Assembly: GCF_000002425.4 (NCBI RefSeq)
Contig: NC_037269.1
Location: forward strand, 9,514,082-9,578,081
From: Physcomitrium patens
Lineage: Eukaryota; Streptophyta; Bryopsida; Funariales; Funariaceae
Length of the DNA: 64,000 nucleotides
Reading direction: 5' to 3'
Shown: one piece after another, positions 49,761-63,002 of the stretch
How positions within the stretch are numbered: the first letter of the stretch is position 1
Layout of the letters: each line of letters begins with the position of its first letter
Made by a program: the position numbers and the translations under genes
Notes under the pieces: generated by a model
Database searches by the model: none
What the model was told of the DNA's origin: nothing
The model's input: only the letters and a program-made list of their open reading frames with translations

Positions 49761-51690
49761 GCTGTATCTAAAAGAAGATTCTTTTTTGTCAAAAATTATC
49801 TAGTAAACTAATATAGATATGAAAGTCAATCTATTTGTGAGAGAATTCTAGGTTCTTTTGTAAGTAATAATATATAGCATCCTTGGATAAAATAACAACT
49901 ATCCAATATTATTACAAGAATAGAAATATTCAAAAAATCAGATAATGAAGAGAGAGATCTTCAAATTTACTTATATTATAGGTCAATTCAAAAGCATTCA
50001 AATCATCTTAATGGTTAAAAGTCAGGGAGTAAAGGTCACCTTTTTATGAAGTAGTAGAGTCAATATATTAATTTGAAATCCAAGAAAGTATTAATAGATA
50101 AGACCTATTCTATTTATGTAATATATGGCTAAACTTGGCTACTCCTTATTATAAAATAGACAAATCATATCAAATATAATAATCTACAAATAGAAAGAGC
50201 TTTTACTATGTAGATTTAAACTAAAATGAAAAAATATTTATAATACAGAGTGTAGAATGAGTAGGATTTTTTTGTTTTAAAATATCTAATATGTAGGATT
50301 AAAAGAAGCTAGTAAATTCATGAATAGATAGTTTAGCAGGCAAAATAGATGATGTAGTCAGAAAAAATAATTATCATCGGTTGTGTAGTTGTTGGTATTT
50401 TGAGGAAAACATAAGTAGGTTACAGAAGAAGTAGAAAGGGCTAGACTATAATAGTCATGAGTTAGGATAAGCTTAATACTACCTCTTTGTTCTTTGTTTT
50501 TTTTGTAGAATAAGAGTAATGGAAGTTTTTGAATATTGTGAAGTAAAATTCCAGAATGAAAGAAAGATTTGATATGGATGATATCAAATGAGAAATTGAA
50601 TTTATTATATGCTGAATTATAAAAAGAAGATTGAAAAGTTGACAATGAAAGATGTTTGTGAAGTATGGATATAATTGGGAGAATTATAATATATTGAAAA
50701 TTGAGATTCAAGAAGAAGTATGTGGAGTTTGGAATTGTGTGAAGCAGATTAATGGGAATGACAATTAGTTTGGAAAATTCTAGTGATTGGATTATTGAAT
50801 GTTTTATGCAGTCTTTTAAGATAGTGTAGTATAACCTATTATTGTCATAAGTTTGGAGAAGAGAGGAGTCAGTGGATACATAAGATAGAATTATGGATTG
50901 CAATATTTTCTTTGATAGAATACAAAAGACATATAACATTCTTGGGTGCTTTAATTGATCAGGAAATAGTTAATTGTGTTATCATAACGTAAAAACTTAT
51001 ACAGATAGTCTTTCTTTTTGTTTGAATATCCCTATATAGGTTTATTCTGATTAGATTAGTATAGAGTAAATAAAAAAACAATCACATTTTGATGTCGCTG
51101 CAAGAAATTCACAATAGTATTGAGTGTTAGGAGTTAACTATGGAGTGTGTCATTGTAGTGTCGCACAAAGAAGTTACAAAATTGATGTTGATTTGAAAGT
51201 GAAGCTATATTTGTAATTAGATTGGAAATAGAAAGTAATTTCAATATTATGATAAAAGACTATGATTAATAAGAATAAGAACATTGCACTAAGAAAAATA
51301 AACCAATTGAAAGGAAGATAAGAGAGAGCATAAGCAAGAAATTTGTTGTGGAATGAGCAAGAATATAATCTAAAAAAGAAGCATTGACAGAGTTAGATTA
51401 AACCATGGTTGCATGTCTGTTGATATATTTGAGCATACCAAGAACTTGAAAAATCATTAATATTTTAGTCATATATACTATTAAAAAATTACCAAGAGTA
51501 CTCGCAAAAAATTCTATTAACAATCCAGCATATTTCTTGAGTCCGTTAATTGAAAGTAAAGGAGGCATAGAAGGATTGGGTACTCTATTGGATACTTTTT
51601 TAATAGAGGGTACAACCAATTCTAGCAAGATTGATTCTTTAGAATGGCATGAATTGCTTGCCAACAGAGGCCAATTTAGCATGTTTTAAA
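49761..51690. other. AT-rich, unassigned
   Basis: No coding feature supported. It probably includes the end of the LINE-like remnant and possibly the 5' end of the decayed Gypsy element that follows, but no LTR could be delimited. Confidence 0.35.
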
Positions 51691-54600
51691 ATTCATCATT
51701 TTCACCTCCAATTCAATATATAAAATTATTTTTAGATAATAATAATAAATTAAGGAGGTTGAAAAGTCTGAAAAAGATAATTGTTGAAGATAGTATTTAT
51801 TTTAATAAGCAATTAAGTGGAACATTTTCATCTTGAATGGCAACAAGAGACCCAGTAGTTCCAATTACAGTTCAAATAGGTTGAGAGGGCAATCATATAA
51901 TTATTATAGTTCCATTATCTATTTTTAGAGACTTATTAGGTACAAATTTAGATCAATATTTATCTCAGTTCTTGACGACATAAGTAGCTAATAATGATAG
52001 AAAGGAAGATATTTAGTTAAAATAGTTGCTAGTGATCTTGAAAGACATAATATTTGAATGATATAATCGCCAGCTTGTGGGCTAGTTTCCTAATTGGGAG
52101 GTATTAAAAATTATGTTCTTAACCCATTTTAACTAATTGGATTTGAAGAACATCTCAGGAAAAGATTAATGAATAGTAGAATGTTACCAAGAGAAGTGGT
52201 GCAGTCATATTATGGCTAAGTAGTAGATATCTTTTATAAATGGCCAAATAATCAAATGTTAGATTTTTTTGTTTTATCTATATTGGTAAACAGACTATAC
52301 CCACCAAAATTGAAGATGTTTATAAAAGAGGCCCAATTGGCCATTGTTGCTTCTTTGCTTGATCAAGCTAAGGTATGAGAAGAATGTCATAATGACCAAT
52401 TTCTAACCATAGAAGCCACGATGATTCCATCTCAAAGAAATTATCAAATGCAAGCTTGGAATGAAGTAGTGGACAATTATCCAAGAATGATTGATTACGG
52501 TAAAAATCTTAATCCATAGGAAATAGTTAATGTTGTTCTATTGCAAGCTATACCACCAACAGCAGTAGTTCCGTATTTTCCACACCTCTTGTATAAAAAA
52601 CTAGTGTCTATAAAAGAATTACCTAATGAAATATTATCAAAAGATCCAAATAAGGCTTTGTTGTTAACTTTGACAAAGAAGATGGATGAATTGGATGTTA
52701 ATCTAGTTAAGGATAAAGAAAAGAGACATAAAGCAATCAATATGCATCCTAATATTTTCAGCAGTAATTATAAAAGACAAGGCCATATGGTAACAAAATG
52801 TTCTTGACCACCTCAAATGATTGTGCAATGTACATTTTGTGGGAATAAGCATGTCACCACTAATTATTAGAATTGAAAAAAGTAACAATAATTCAATAAT
52901 CAGACCATGATTCAACTCACTTTGTGGGAAGTTAATCAAGTCCAAATAGGAAATAGATTTGGCTAGAACAGGAATCATTCAAATAAATAAAATAGGATTT
53001 TTTTAATTTTTAAAATTTTAGGTATAATCAAGAATGTGGATCCAATTCTCAATGTATTGAACAAAATCAACAAGGATATTTTCAATATCCACCCATTCAA
53101 AAACCAAATTCAGATTCTACAGTACTAACTGGACAGCCAAGATTATTTATCCATCCAACCTAGAACATGTCTGGCTAATATATACTAATAGAAACACCCA
53201 ATATTCTTGATAAAGTTGGAAGAAGACCACTTTGATGTTATCATTGCAGGCCAATAAGACATTATGCTAGTGAATGTCTCAATTCAAAGACGAGTGATGA
53301 ATATGTTAAAGTATGAAAAAATTATAAGTAAGGATATACATATCAATAGTGCAATGCTATGTTTAATTTTAATATATAAGACCAGCAAATCAAGCTGTAT
53401 AGTAAGAGAGAAGAAAATAATTGAGGGCCATAAGATTCTCTTGTAAATTGGATAGAACGCATTCATATAGTACTTACCAGAGACTAGCAAAAAGGGAAAG
53501 ACCTAATTCTGTAATTGGATATACCAATTATGAAGGACCATTTCAATCCAATTATAAGAACTCTAGATCTAATATTTGCACCAAAAATATTATCAATGTT
53601 AGAACTTGGTCCATCTGTACAAGCTAATAATATTCCTAGGATTGAGGTATTGATTCACACTAAACTAATACCATTATCTGGAAAGTTTCAAAAGCCATCT
53701 TATATATTAAAGGATCTTCTCATAGATGGACATTTTGACAAATTTTATTTAGCTATTCCACATTCGAATTCTATAAAGAAAGATATATTATCTCAAGGGA
53801 TTAAGTTAAAATCCATGAAAAAAAAGAGGACTTTGAGAATCACTACTAATATGAAATTGTATGATATTTTGAAAGATTTGGATGTAATTTAGTCTTGTAT
53901 TATAATGAAACAACTTTTGGTGGTAGCCCCTAAATGTCATTCTATATTAAATTCCTCATTAATAAGATGTAGGTCCCGTAATAGAAAAATTCATAAAGTT
54001 AGTTTAAATTTCAATCCGGGAGCACCAACTATTGATGTATCCATCGATGGTATTCTTATTTTTGTTGTTCAAGAGGATGGTGGCTCTAGTTTGAATCTAA
54101 TAAATACTAATACAATAGAGGACTTGGACTTAAAAATAATTATTACCCACAATATTTATATTAAGAATGGTAGATTATAGTCACAAGAAATCAATGGATA
54201 TCCTACATAGTATTGCCACTGTAATTGTTGGAATCTTATACAAGATTGATTATGTTATTTTTCAATTATAATATTCCATATTATCCTATCCAATCTTATT
54301 GGGTAGACCATGGCTATATCAAGCCAAAGCTAGGAATGATTTAGGCCATAGAACATTGACTATTGGGAAAGAAAAAAATAAGATTGTGTTACAAATGTAT
54401 CCAGTTCAATATCATGAGAGTCTCAAATTCTAGGTTGAGAGGCGACATCTAATGATGAAGGTCAATCTAATGTGGAATATGATGAAATTATCAATACAAT
54501 ACAAGTTGGTGATGATCGACTTCACATATAGAAGCAACGCATATTATACCAATATAGAGGACCAGAAAAATACTTAGTATATCTAGAGGATACAATGAAC

Positions 54601-54897
54601 TCTGATCATACTATTGCCAATTGGATGAATAATTTTGCAATTAATGAAGTTAGTATATTTGAACTAGAATTGGATAGTTCCAATTTGTCGAATTATATGA
54701 GAGATTACGAGCTGAAGACGAACATCAAATCGGATGTTATTGAGGAACCTGTGTGCCAATCCTTCAACTTAGGCACTAATGAAATATCGAAGGTTATCAA
54801 TGAAATATCGAAGGTTATCAATGGGATTATAGATATCAAGTTGAAAAACTAAAAGGCTTTCTACCTACATCATAAATCTTCATTTGCGTGGTCATAT

Positions 54898-55550
54898 GTG
54901 GATTTGAAAGGCATTCTTGTTGAAGTTTGTGAGCATCAAATTATTTTGGAGGAGAATGCTACACCAGTTCGTCAAAGACAACATCGACTCAATCCAAAAT
55001 ATTTCCTTATAATGAAAGAAGAATTAAACAAACTTCTTGATGTAGGTTTTATTTATCTAATCCCATATAGTGAATGGATTTCACCAATTATAATGGTGCC
55101 AAAGAAGAAAGGAAAAAATTTAATATATCAAGATTTCCATAAATTAAATGTGGCTACTAAAAAGGATTATTTTTCTTTATCTTTTACAAATAGTATCTTG
55201 GATGTGGTAGCTAAACATGAATGTTATTCCTTTTTGGATGGATTTTTGGCTTATAATTAATTTAAAATTATAGAAGAAGACCAATTAAAGACTACTTTCA
55301 CTACGGATTGAGGGACCTTTGCTTATAAAGTTATGCCATTTGAGTTATGTAATGTCCCAGCCATGTTGCAGAGAGTAATGACGCAAGCTCTTCAAGCTCA
55401 TTTATGATATTTGATGGATATATTTTTAGATGATTTTTGCACATTTAGTATGAAGATCAATCATTTGGAATGTCTCAGTAAGTATTTGGAACACTGTGGC
55501 TATTATGGGATCTCATTGAATTTGGAAAAATGCCAATTTGGGGTATAATA
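54898..55550 (+). pseudogene. reverse transcriptase of the decayed Gypsy element
   Basis: The open part 54898-55260 aligns with the start of a Gypsy polymerase: TPVRQRQHRLNP, MKEELNKLLDVGFIYLI, SEWISPIIMVPKK, FHKLNVATKKDYFSL and CYSFLDGF. After a stop at 55258-55260 the same domain continues with TTFTTD, VMPFELCNVPAM and the catalytic-type IFLDDFCTF near 55420. Further stops occur at positions that are Trp or Gln in relatives. It cannot make an active enzyme. Confidence 0.8.
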
Positions 55551-56657
55551 TGGTAAATTATTGGAACACATAGTCTGAGTGGCTAGTATTGCTAATGACT
55601 TGGATAAAGCTACTTCTATATTGGCTTTACCAAAGCCTGAAAGAATGTCAGGTGTTCATGGTTTTGTCAGCCATGTGAGTTATTATTGATGATTTATTCA
55701 TTTATTTGTAGTCATATGTCAGTCTCTAACTAATCTCTTGAAGAAACCCACGTTGGATGGGTCTAGTCCAATTTGGATTAAGAAATGTACAATTAAGTTT
55801 GAAGAATTAAAACAAAAATTGGTATCTACACCAGTATTGGTTGTACCTTGTTGGACAAAATTTTTTTATGTTTATGTTGATGCATTCAATGTTACTATAG
55901 GATCCGTGTTGAGTTAGAAAGATGAAAAGGATTTGTATCATCTAATATATTATGCTAGTTGACAATTAGTTGTAGCTGAATAAAATTATACTATGATTGA
56001 ATGAGAAGCTTTCGGAATGATTTATTTTGTTCAAAAATTTTGGCATTATTTACTTGGTTATGACTTTATATTTCATGTCGATCATGATGCTCTTAAGTAG
56101 ATGGTTAATAAACCTCAATTGAGTAGACACATTATTTGATGGATGTTACTACTTCAAGAATTTAACTTTACTATCAATGTCAAACAAAAAAAGAAAAATG
56201 CTAATACGGACCACATGTCCCATTCATCCAATATACTGGATAATGAGCCTATCAATGATGCCCTATCTCATATGGAATTATTTACTGCGGATGTCATTAC
56301 ACCTGAATATAGTGAATTGATTCAGTATCTGATATTTCAAACATTTTCACCTACTTATAGTGAGAAACTTTAGAAATGCTTAATTATAAAAGTGCATCGT
56401 ATACAATGATTGGCGATGCCTTATATAAATAAGGGCGAGATAGAATTTTACACCGTTGTATCTTTCAAAGTAAAGTGTGTAATATATTGAAAGGCTGTCA
56501 TTTAGATAGTTGTGGTCGACATTTTGCTATTGATAGTACTATTCATAAAGCTTTAATGGCTGGTTATTGGTGGCCAACAATGTTTTCAAATGCACACCAA
56601 TATGTGTGACATTGTGATCTTTGTCAATGCATTGGTCAATCTAGTAGAATTTCTGCC

Positions 56658-56963
56658 ATGCCATTGGTACCAATTTTGGCACAAGGACTATTTAAAAAAA
56701 AGGGTATTGATTTTGTAGGACCAATCACTCTAGTCTCACGAAATGGACAAAAAAGATATATTTTGGTAGCGACCAATTATGTAACAAAATGGACTGAAGC
56801 CGTCGCAACAAAAACTAATAATGCCAATATAATAGCCACATTTTTATATGAAAATATTATCACTCAGTTTGGATGTCTAAAAGAATTGGTTAGTGATCGA
56901 GGCACCCATTTTATTAATTCTACGATTATTGTCTTGATAAATAAATATGAGATCAAACATTGA
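56658..56963 (+). pseudogene. integrase core fragment of the decayed Gypsy element
   Basis: An open stretch of 101 codons with GIDFVGPITLVS, YILVATNYVTKWTEA, FLYENIITQFG and LVSDRGTHF, covering the first two catalytic Asp regions of a Gypsy integrase. Upstream, a damaged zinc-binding region with WWPTM is recognisable near 56570; downstream the catalytic-Glu region is broken by stops (PYHPRANEQIEK at about 56970-57005). Confidence 0.8.
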
Positions 56964-57657
56964 AAAATAATCCCATATCATCCTCGGGCCAATGAGCAGA
57001 TTGAAAAGACTAAGGGTATTCTGTGCAAAATTTTAACTAAGATAGTGTTTGGTGTAGAAATGAATTGAGATACTAAGTTGTTTGCTGCATTGTAGGCATA
57101 TCGTATTGCATATAAAGTAACTATCAATTCTATACCATTTCAATTAGTATACAGATAAGAAAAAATAGTACCAATTGAATTAGAAGTGTACAGTTTGAAG
57201 ATTACATTGGATGAACGTCTTGGCGACAAAGAATCCATCCAATTTTGATTTGCAGATTTGGAAAAATTAGATGAAGTTAGGGCTACAGCTCTTCTGACTA
57301 TGGAAGCTATATAGTGTCGATGTAAGAGTAATTATGATAGTAAATTACATTCCAAAGTATTTTTGCCTAATGATCTAGTGCTACTTTATTATAACCAATT
57401 TAATAATTTTTCAGGAAAATTTCAAGTCCGTTGGGATAGACCGTATCGTATAGTAGAAGATTTTTCTAATAGTTCAATTTAATTGGAAGATTTTATGCAT
57501 ATCCAATTTACCAGACATATCAAAAAAAATTGATTATAATTTTATTATACATAAAATCAAAACGAGCTTTAAAAATTGAATTAAAAAAAAAAAACTTATT
57601 TATATATAATAAAGTCGTAAACGACAGAGGTATTTATCTCAGAGCTTATGGAGTAGA

Positions 57658-58209
57658 TGTCACGGCCATAATCATGTAAGCTAATAATTACATATAGAAA
57701 TAAGTAGAAGTAAGTAAAAGTAGATAAAAGTAAGTTAATTCTATAATATTTAATATAGAAGCTTTCTAGAAACTTCCTAGACGCTACTTTGACTTCATAG
57801 GTGTCTTTAATTGACTTTTTGGATTAGAAACGTGGTCAACAAATTGGCCATGTGCCACACATGTTGTTAGCTTGAAGATCAAGCTAACTATGTGGCCCAC
57901 ACGTAGAAAAACTTGCCTTGTAAGTCAAGGCATGTGTCCTACAAAGTCAACACATATTGGAGGTCCTATAGAACGTCGCCACGTAGCCCCTAGTTAGATA
58001 GTATATATAGTGACAAGAGTGAAGGCTTCTTCACTCTTGTCAACTCCTTTCTTGCTTCTAGTCCAGGTTCAAGAGTCTTTAGTTTCTTGTCTTGTGGCAA
58101 TAGCCATTCCAGTTTCCTTTTAATATACCTACTTGTTTATATTTTGACTTATTATATCGAGATAGCCTTTTGGTGTATATTTTCCCTCATCGAGTCTTTG
58201 TCCTTGACA
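57658..58209 (+). repeat. 5' LTR of chromovirus copy B
   Basis: 552 bp, beginning TGTCACGG and ending CTTGACA. A TATATATA tract at 58002-58009 is the likely core promoter; upstream of it the copy A palindrome is changed to GCCACGTAGC. The sequence is clearly related to the copy A LTR but different enough to form a subfamily. Confidence 0.95.
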
Positions 58210-58229
58210 GATTGACAAGAGTACACTTA

Positions 58230-58241
58230 CAATATCAGAGC
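58230..58241 (+). other. primer-binding-site-like motif of copy B
   Basis: CAATATCAGAGC; the nine bases TATCAGAGC (58233-58241) match the initiator tRNA-Met complement and start 23 nt after the LTR end. Spacing and sequence are the same as in copy A. Confidence 0.45.
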
Positions 58242-58421
58242 TTTGTTTTTTCTTGAGTAAGAGTGGATTACCTCTTTCTCTTGACAAGACATAAGCGTAT
58301 TAGAAGTTTGCGGATTACCCACTTCTAAACTGATATTGTTCTTAGTATCTTCTTTGTTATCAAGTCTTTCTTTTCTTTTGTCTTGAGCAATATCAAACAA
58401 ATTTTTCTTCTTAGTGTCATT

Positions 58422-59426
58422 ATGGCAGAGCTTGTTGAAATGAAGAGTGCAATGGCACAAATGTAAGAGCAAATGAGGGAGTTAATGCTTGCGATGCATC
58501 AACTCAATTCACCAACACAGGAAAGAACAAGAATAGCAGAAAGTGGAGATATAGAGATGATCGGAGCTGCTTCAACATCTACAACAAATCACGTTCCTTC
58601 TCCAATTGTACAACACCCTATAAGCACTAGAGAACCAAGAATTGCCTTACCTGAGAAATTTGATAGTATGAGATCAAAGTTTCGAGGGTTCATCAATCAA
58701 GTACAATTGCCAATTGAACTTCAACCGCAAAGCTATCCAACTCCAAGATCACAAGTCAGGTTTATTGGCACTCTACTTTCTGGTTCTGCATTATCGTGGT
58801 TTTCGTCTTTTCTTGAACAACGAAATCCAATATTGGACAATTTGGAAGCTTTTTTGGCGGAGTTTCGATCTATGTATGGTGAACACGATGTAACTCATGT
58901 TGCAACAAATAAGATCCGAATTCTGTGACAAGGAAATTGCTCAGTAACAATATATGCTTCACAATTTCGACAACTTGCAATTGACATCAAGTGGGATGAT
59001 GCTGCACTCATCAGTCAATTTCTTTATGGATTGCAATACGAAGTAAAGAAATTGATGCTCAACTTACCTGATCCTCAAACTTTGAGTCAAGCAATCGATT
59101 TTGCGGTAAAATGTGATAATCGACTTTTCGAATTTCGATCCGAGAATCATTCACGGGAACCTCAACGTTATTACTCAATGGCAACATCAACATCTTTGCC
59201 AAACGTACATTCGGAAGTAGAAGACATGCAAATTGACGCGGTACGTTTTAAACCCTTAACTGAGCAAGAAAAGATTCGTCGTCGTCAAGAAGGATTATGT
59301 TTATATTGCGGAGAACCTAAGCACACTGCTCAACATTGTCCAAAGAAACAATGCAACTATAAAATGAGGGGTACGACGGTCAAAGAAGACAACATGTCAG
59401 AAAACGGATTCGTCCAGCTACAATAG
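58422..59426 (+). pseudogene. gag: gag of copy B, two internal stops
   Basis: The frame begins at ATG 58422 (MAELVEMKSAMAQM) and is stopped at 58464-58466 (TAA) and 58926-58928 (TGA), at codons that are Gln and Arg-type in relatives. The capsid-like region and one zinc knuckle, CLYCGEPKHTAQHC, near 59298-59340 are kept. Its end overlaps the pol frame, which lies in -1 relation, as in copy A. Confidence 0.9.
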
Positions 59427-62400
59427 GGACCGTGCAGCTGGAACCTTGTACAATTCCTAATGAAGGTCCTATCCTCTCCTCACAACCGTCTCCTTGTTTT
59501 ATAATAGACTTATATTTAGGACCTAAGAATTACAAAGCCTCTGCTTTATTAGATTCGAGAGCCTCAGCATGTTTTTTAGATGAACAATTTGTTAAAAGTC
59601 GTAAAATACCCTTTGTACAGAAACCTAAACCAGTACATGTAGAAGTCATAGATGGTCGTCCCTTGTCTTCTGGAGATGTCACTCATGAAACTCATCCTAT
59701 AAAAGTAACAATAGACGGTCATGATAGCTACATAGCTTTTAACATAATTAAATCCCCGTCCAATCCAGTTATTTTAGGTTTATCCTGGCTAGAAAAATAT
59801 AACCCTCGAATAGATTGGAATTCACGTAAACTTGACTTTTCCCAAAGCGTTATTAATAGTTCTACCAACCAAGTAAAAAATTATAAGTCTAGTATAGTAA
59901 AACCCGTACTGATAGGTGCAAAAGCATTTATACACGCAGCAAAAGAAGGATCAACTTTTGCTATTTATGCTGCACCTATTTCTGAAAACGTAAAGACTTC
60001 AATTGGCATTCCAAGTCAATATCAGGAGTATCAAGACGTTTTTGAGAAAAAGAATGCAGATATTCTTTCTGAGCATCGCCCATATGATTGTTCAATCGAC
60101 CTCAAGGAAGGAACTCAGCCACCATTTGGACCAATTTACAGTTTATCGCAAGATGAGATGGCTGAACTCAAGACACATATTGACGAGAATTTAGCGAAGA
60201 ATTTCATACGCCATTCAAAATCTCCAGCAGGAGCTCCAATTCTATTCGTAAAAAAAAAAGATGGATCTTTACGAATGTGTGTTGATTATCGAGGACTCAA
60301 CAAGATCACAATCAAGAACAGGTATCCATTACCTTTGATATCAGGACTCCTTGACTAGTTGAATCAAGCTAAGATCTATACAAAAATAGATCTAAGAGGA
60401 GCATATAATCTAGTACGGATCAAAGAAGGAGATAAATGGAAGACTGCGTTTCGAACCAGGTATGGACATTTCGAATATAATGTCATGCCCTTTGGACTCA
60501 CGAATGCACCAACTGCTTTTCAACATTTCATGAATGATGTATTTCGTGAATTCTTAGACAATTTTGTCGTCTGCTATCTAGACGATATCCTGATCTATTC
60601 TAAGAACGTCGAAGAACATGAAATACATGTTCGTCAAGTATACTTCTACAATAAAGAACCACGATAAAGAACTTCTTGCGATCGTGGATTCCTTTCAAGA
60701 ATGGCGTCATTATCTAGAAGGCGCTTCTAGTCCAGTCACTGTGTATACAGATCACAAGAACCTCGAGTATTTCATGTCAGCACGCGTGTTGAATCGTCGT
60801 CAAGCTCGTTGGAGTATGTCTTTGTCAAGATTCGAGTTCATTATCACTTATCGGCCAGAAAAACAACAAGGTTTGTCTGATGCCCTATCTAGACGTTCTT
60901 ATTTTGCACCAAAAGAAGGAGATGCAGCTTTTGAGCAATAAAGAACGGTCCTCTTGAAACCGAAGCAATTTCATCTCCGAGCAATGAAATCAACATTGAC
61001 TGTTGATTCAACTTTTCTCAAGCAAATCCAGTCAAGTATGTCCTCAGACCCTCTTGTTTATGATATCGAGAATAATTCTTTCAAGTCTCATGATCCTTCT
61101 AAGTTTGAGTTCAAGAATAATCTATTATATTTTGAAGGACGCCTATATGTTCCAGAAGGAGAAGCTCGTTTACGTGTTCTTCAAGCATGTCATGACTTTT
61201 CAGCAGCAGGGCACTTTGGATATAATAAGACTTTGGAACTCATATCAAGAGATTTTTGGTGGCCACAAATGTGGAAGTCAATCAAAGACTTTGTACAATC
61301 ATGTGATATTTATTCAAGATCAAAAATTCCTCGTCATCGACCTTACGGACTTCTTCAGCCATTACCTATACCAGAACAACCATGGTCTTCTGTTTCTATG
61401 GATTTCATCACAGATCTTCCAAGCTCAAGATCTTATGATTCTATATTTGTGATAGTAGATCGTTTCACCAAGATGGTACATTTTGTGCCATGTACAAAAT
61501 CTATCACAGGTGAAGAAACAACTAAGCTTTTCATTGATAATATCTATCGCTATCATGGATTACCTAAAGATATCATATCGGATAGGGGAACTCAATTTGT
61601 GTCAAGATTTTGGAGGACACTTTTCAAGATTTTAAAAGTGGACATAAAGCTATCTTTGGCTTTCCATCTTCAAACTGATGGACAAACAGAGCGCGTAAAC
61701 CAAGTCTTGGAGCAATATTTAAGGTGTACTATCGACTACCAACAAGATGATTGGACAACCCTTCTGCCATTGGCAGAGTTTGCTTATAATAATACGGTAC
61801 ATTCTTCCACGCAAGAAACACCTTTCTTTGCCAATTATGGCTATCATCCACGACTTGATACTTTTGATTTTTCAAAAGTTGATAATCCTGCAACAGAAGA
61901 TATGACAAATCGGTTGTCAAAGTTACATGCAATAATGAAGACGCAATTGAAGGAAGCTCAAGAACGACAAAAGATAAACGTAGATCTATATCGTAAGGAG
62001 CAACCATAATTCAACGTGGGTGATAAGGTATGGCTACTTCGTCGCAATATCAAGACTACTCCACCTTGTGACAAGTTGGACTATCGTAGGCTTGGCCCCT
62101 TTTCTGTTTTTGAACAGATCAACCCAGTTGTATATCGGTTACATCTACCGGAGTCAATGAAGATCCATCCTATATTCCACGTGTCTCTTCTTGAACCATA
62201 TAAGACAGTGGATATACAAGGAAGAAGACAAATGCCACCGCCTTCTATAGAAGTAGATAATAATGAAGAATTTGAGGTGGAAGAGATATTAGACTCAAGG
62301 CGGCGCCGAAATAAGCTGGAATATCTTGTTCATTGGCGCGGATATGATATTAGTGAACGCACATGGGAGCCATCCAGGAAACTAGGAAATGCATCAACTA

Positions 62401-62444
62401 AAGTCAAAGTTTTTCATCAACGACATCCATCAAAACCAAGATGA
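59426..62444 (+). pseudogene. pol: pol of copy B, deleted and frameshifted
   Basis: The pol frame is open before and through 59432. The protease active-site triplet reads DSR where copy A has DSG, so the enzyme should be dead. Reverse transcriptase is readable ([12 protein letters not shown] near 60575-60590) but has a TAG at 60356-60358. At about 60640-60663 a deletion removes the end of reverse transcriptase and the first RNase H Asp region and shifts the frame. RNase H and integrase then continue from about 60664, with stops at 60939-60941 and 62007-62009. In the integrase zinc-binding region the copy A CDIC reads CDIY, losing a Cys. The catalytic landmarks MDFITDLP, SDRGTQF and TERVNQV remain, and the C-terminal chromodomain is complete to 62444. 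Confidence 0.9.
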
Positions 62445-62538
62445 AAATCTCTCTTATAAAAGAGACAAGATTGAGGCAAGATAACATTCAATTTCCTATC
62501 CTTGTTTATAACTTCTTTGCATTTGTGACGCTAATTAG

Positions 62539-62961
62539 ATGGAGAGCCAACAACCAGCGGATTCAACTCAAGAACCTTCGTTTGCTGACCTGTCGGACGA
62601 GACATTACGATTGTCACAACCTTCAAGACGACGCAATCGAGATGAAGATCTTCAAGAACGACATGTTCTTCCTCGAACAGATGGTGAGATACAATGCATT
62701 TGGTATCACGATTTGGGAAGGGACTCTCGATGTTTGGTGATTTTGCTAGAGGTAGGAACAACTCCTGATGGTGTTCCGAATATTCTATTCGAAGGAAGTT
62801 ACGAAGGCCTTAACAATGATCAAATAATTGGGTGGTCTTCCCGCCCTAGTATGAGACACTACTGATGGTTGAGAGGCCCTATCAATCATCTTCGAAGAGA
62901 ACAGAGATCAGAGTATGTGGCGAATACAATTCGTCGCATCATAGATTTCCTCAACAAATGA
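62539..62961 (+). pseudogene. accessory ORF of copy B, one internal stop
   Basis: Same position (94 nt after the pol stop) and same total length (140 codons) as the accessory frame of copy A. It starts MESQQPADSTQEP; the two copies differ at roughly 15 residues, many conservative, such as Ile/Val exchanges. A TGA at 62863-62865 replaces a Trp codon of copy A; the frame then continues to the matching end at 62961 without any insertion or deletion. The function is not recognised. Confidence 0.75.
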
Positions 62962-62990
62962 TGACCGCTCCTCGTGGAACTCGTCTCTAG

Positions 62991-62999
62991 AAGGGGGGG
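62991..62999 (+). other. polypurine tract of copy B
   Basis: AAGGGGGGG followed by TAA directly before the 3' LTR at 63003, matching copy A. Confidence 0.85.
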
Positions 63000-63002
63000 T
63001 AA

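Larger units (their letters stand above)
51690..57600 (+). mobile_element. heavily decayed non-chromodomain Ty3/Gypsy element
   Basis: Remnants of a full gag-pol in plus orientation. Gag: polar sequence at about 52250-52800 with damaged zinc knuckles (KRQGHMVTKC-like at 52770-52806; CTFCGNKHV at about 52831-52857; a third near 53235). Protease-like stretch at 54000-54180. Reverse transcriptase at 54898-55550 (PKKKGKNL, SFLDGFLAYN, VMPFELCNVP, IFLDDFCTF). RNase H at 55800-56110. Integrase at 56500-57100 (GIDFVGPI, VATNYVTKWTEA, LVSDRGTHF). No chromodomain follows, so it belongs to the other large Gypsy branch (Tat/Athila/Phygy-like). Stops and frame changes are numerous. LTRs were not found. 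Copy B of the chromovirus sits at or just beyond its 3' end. Confidence 0.75.

Noticed and set aside
50358..50939. 193-codon minus-strand frame rich in Ile, Leu, Ser and Tyr
   Set aside because: Composition is that of AT-rich non-coding DNA, with no motif or conservation signal; it lies among decayed transposons.
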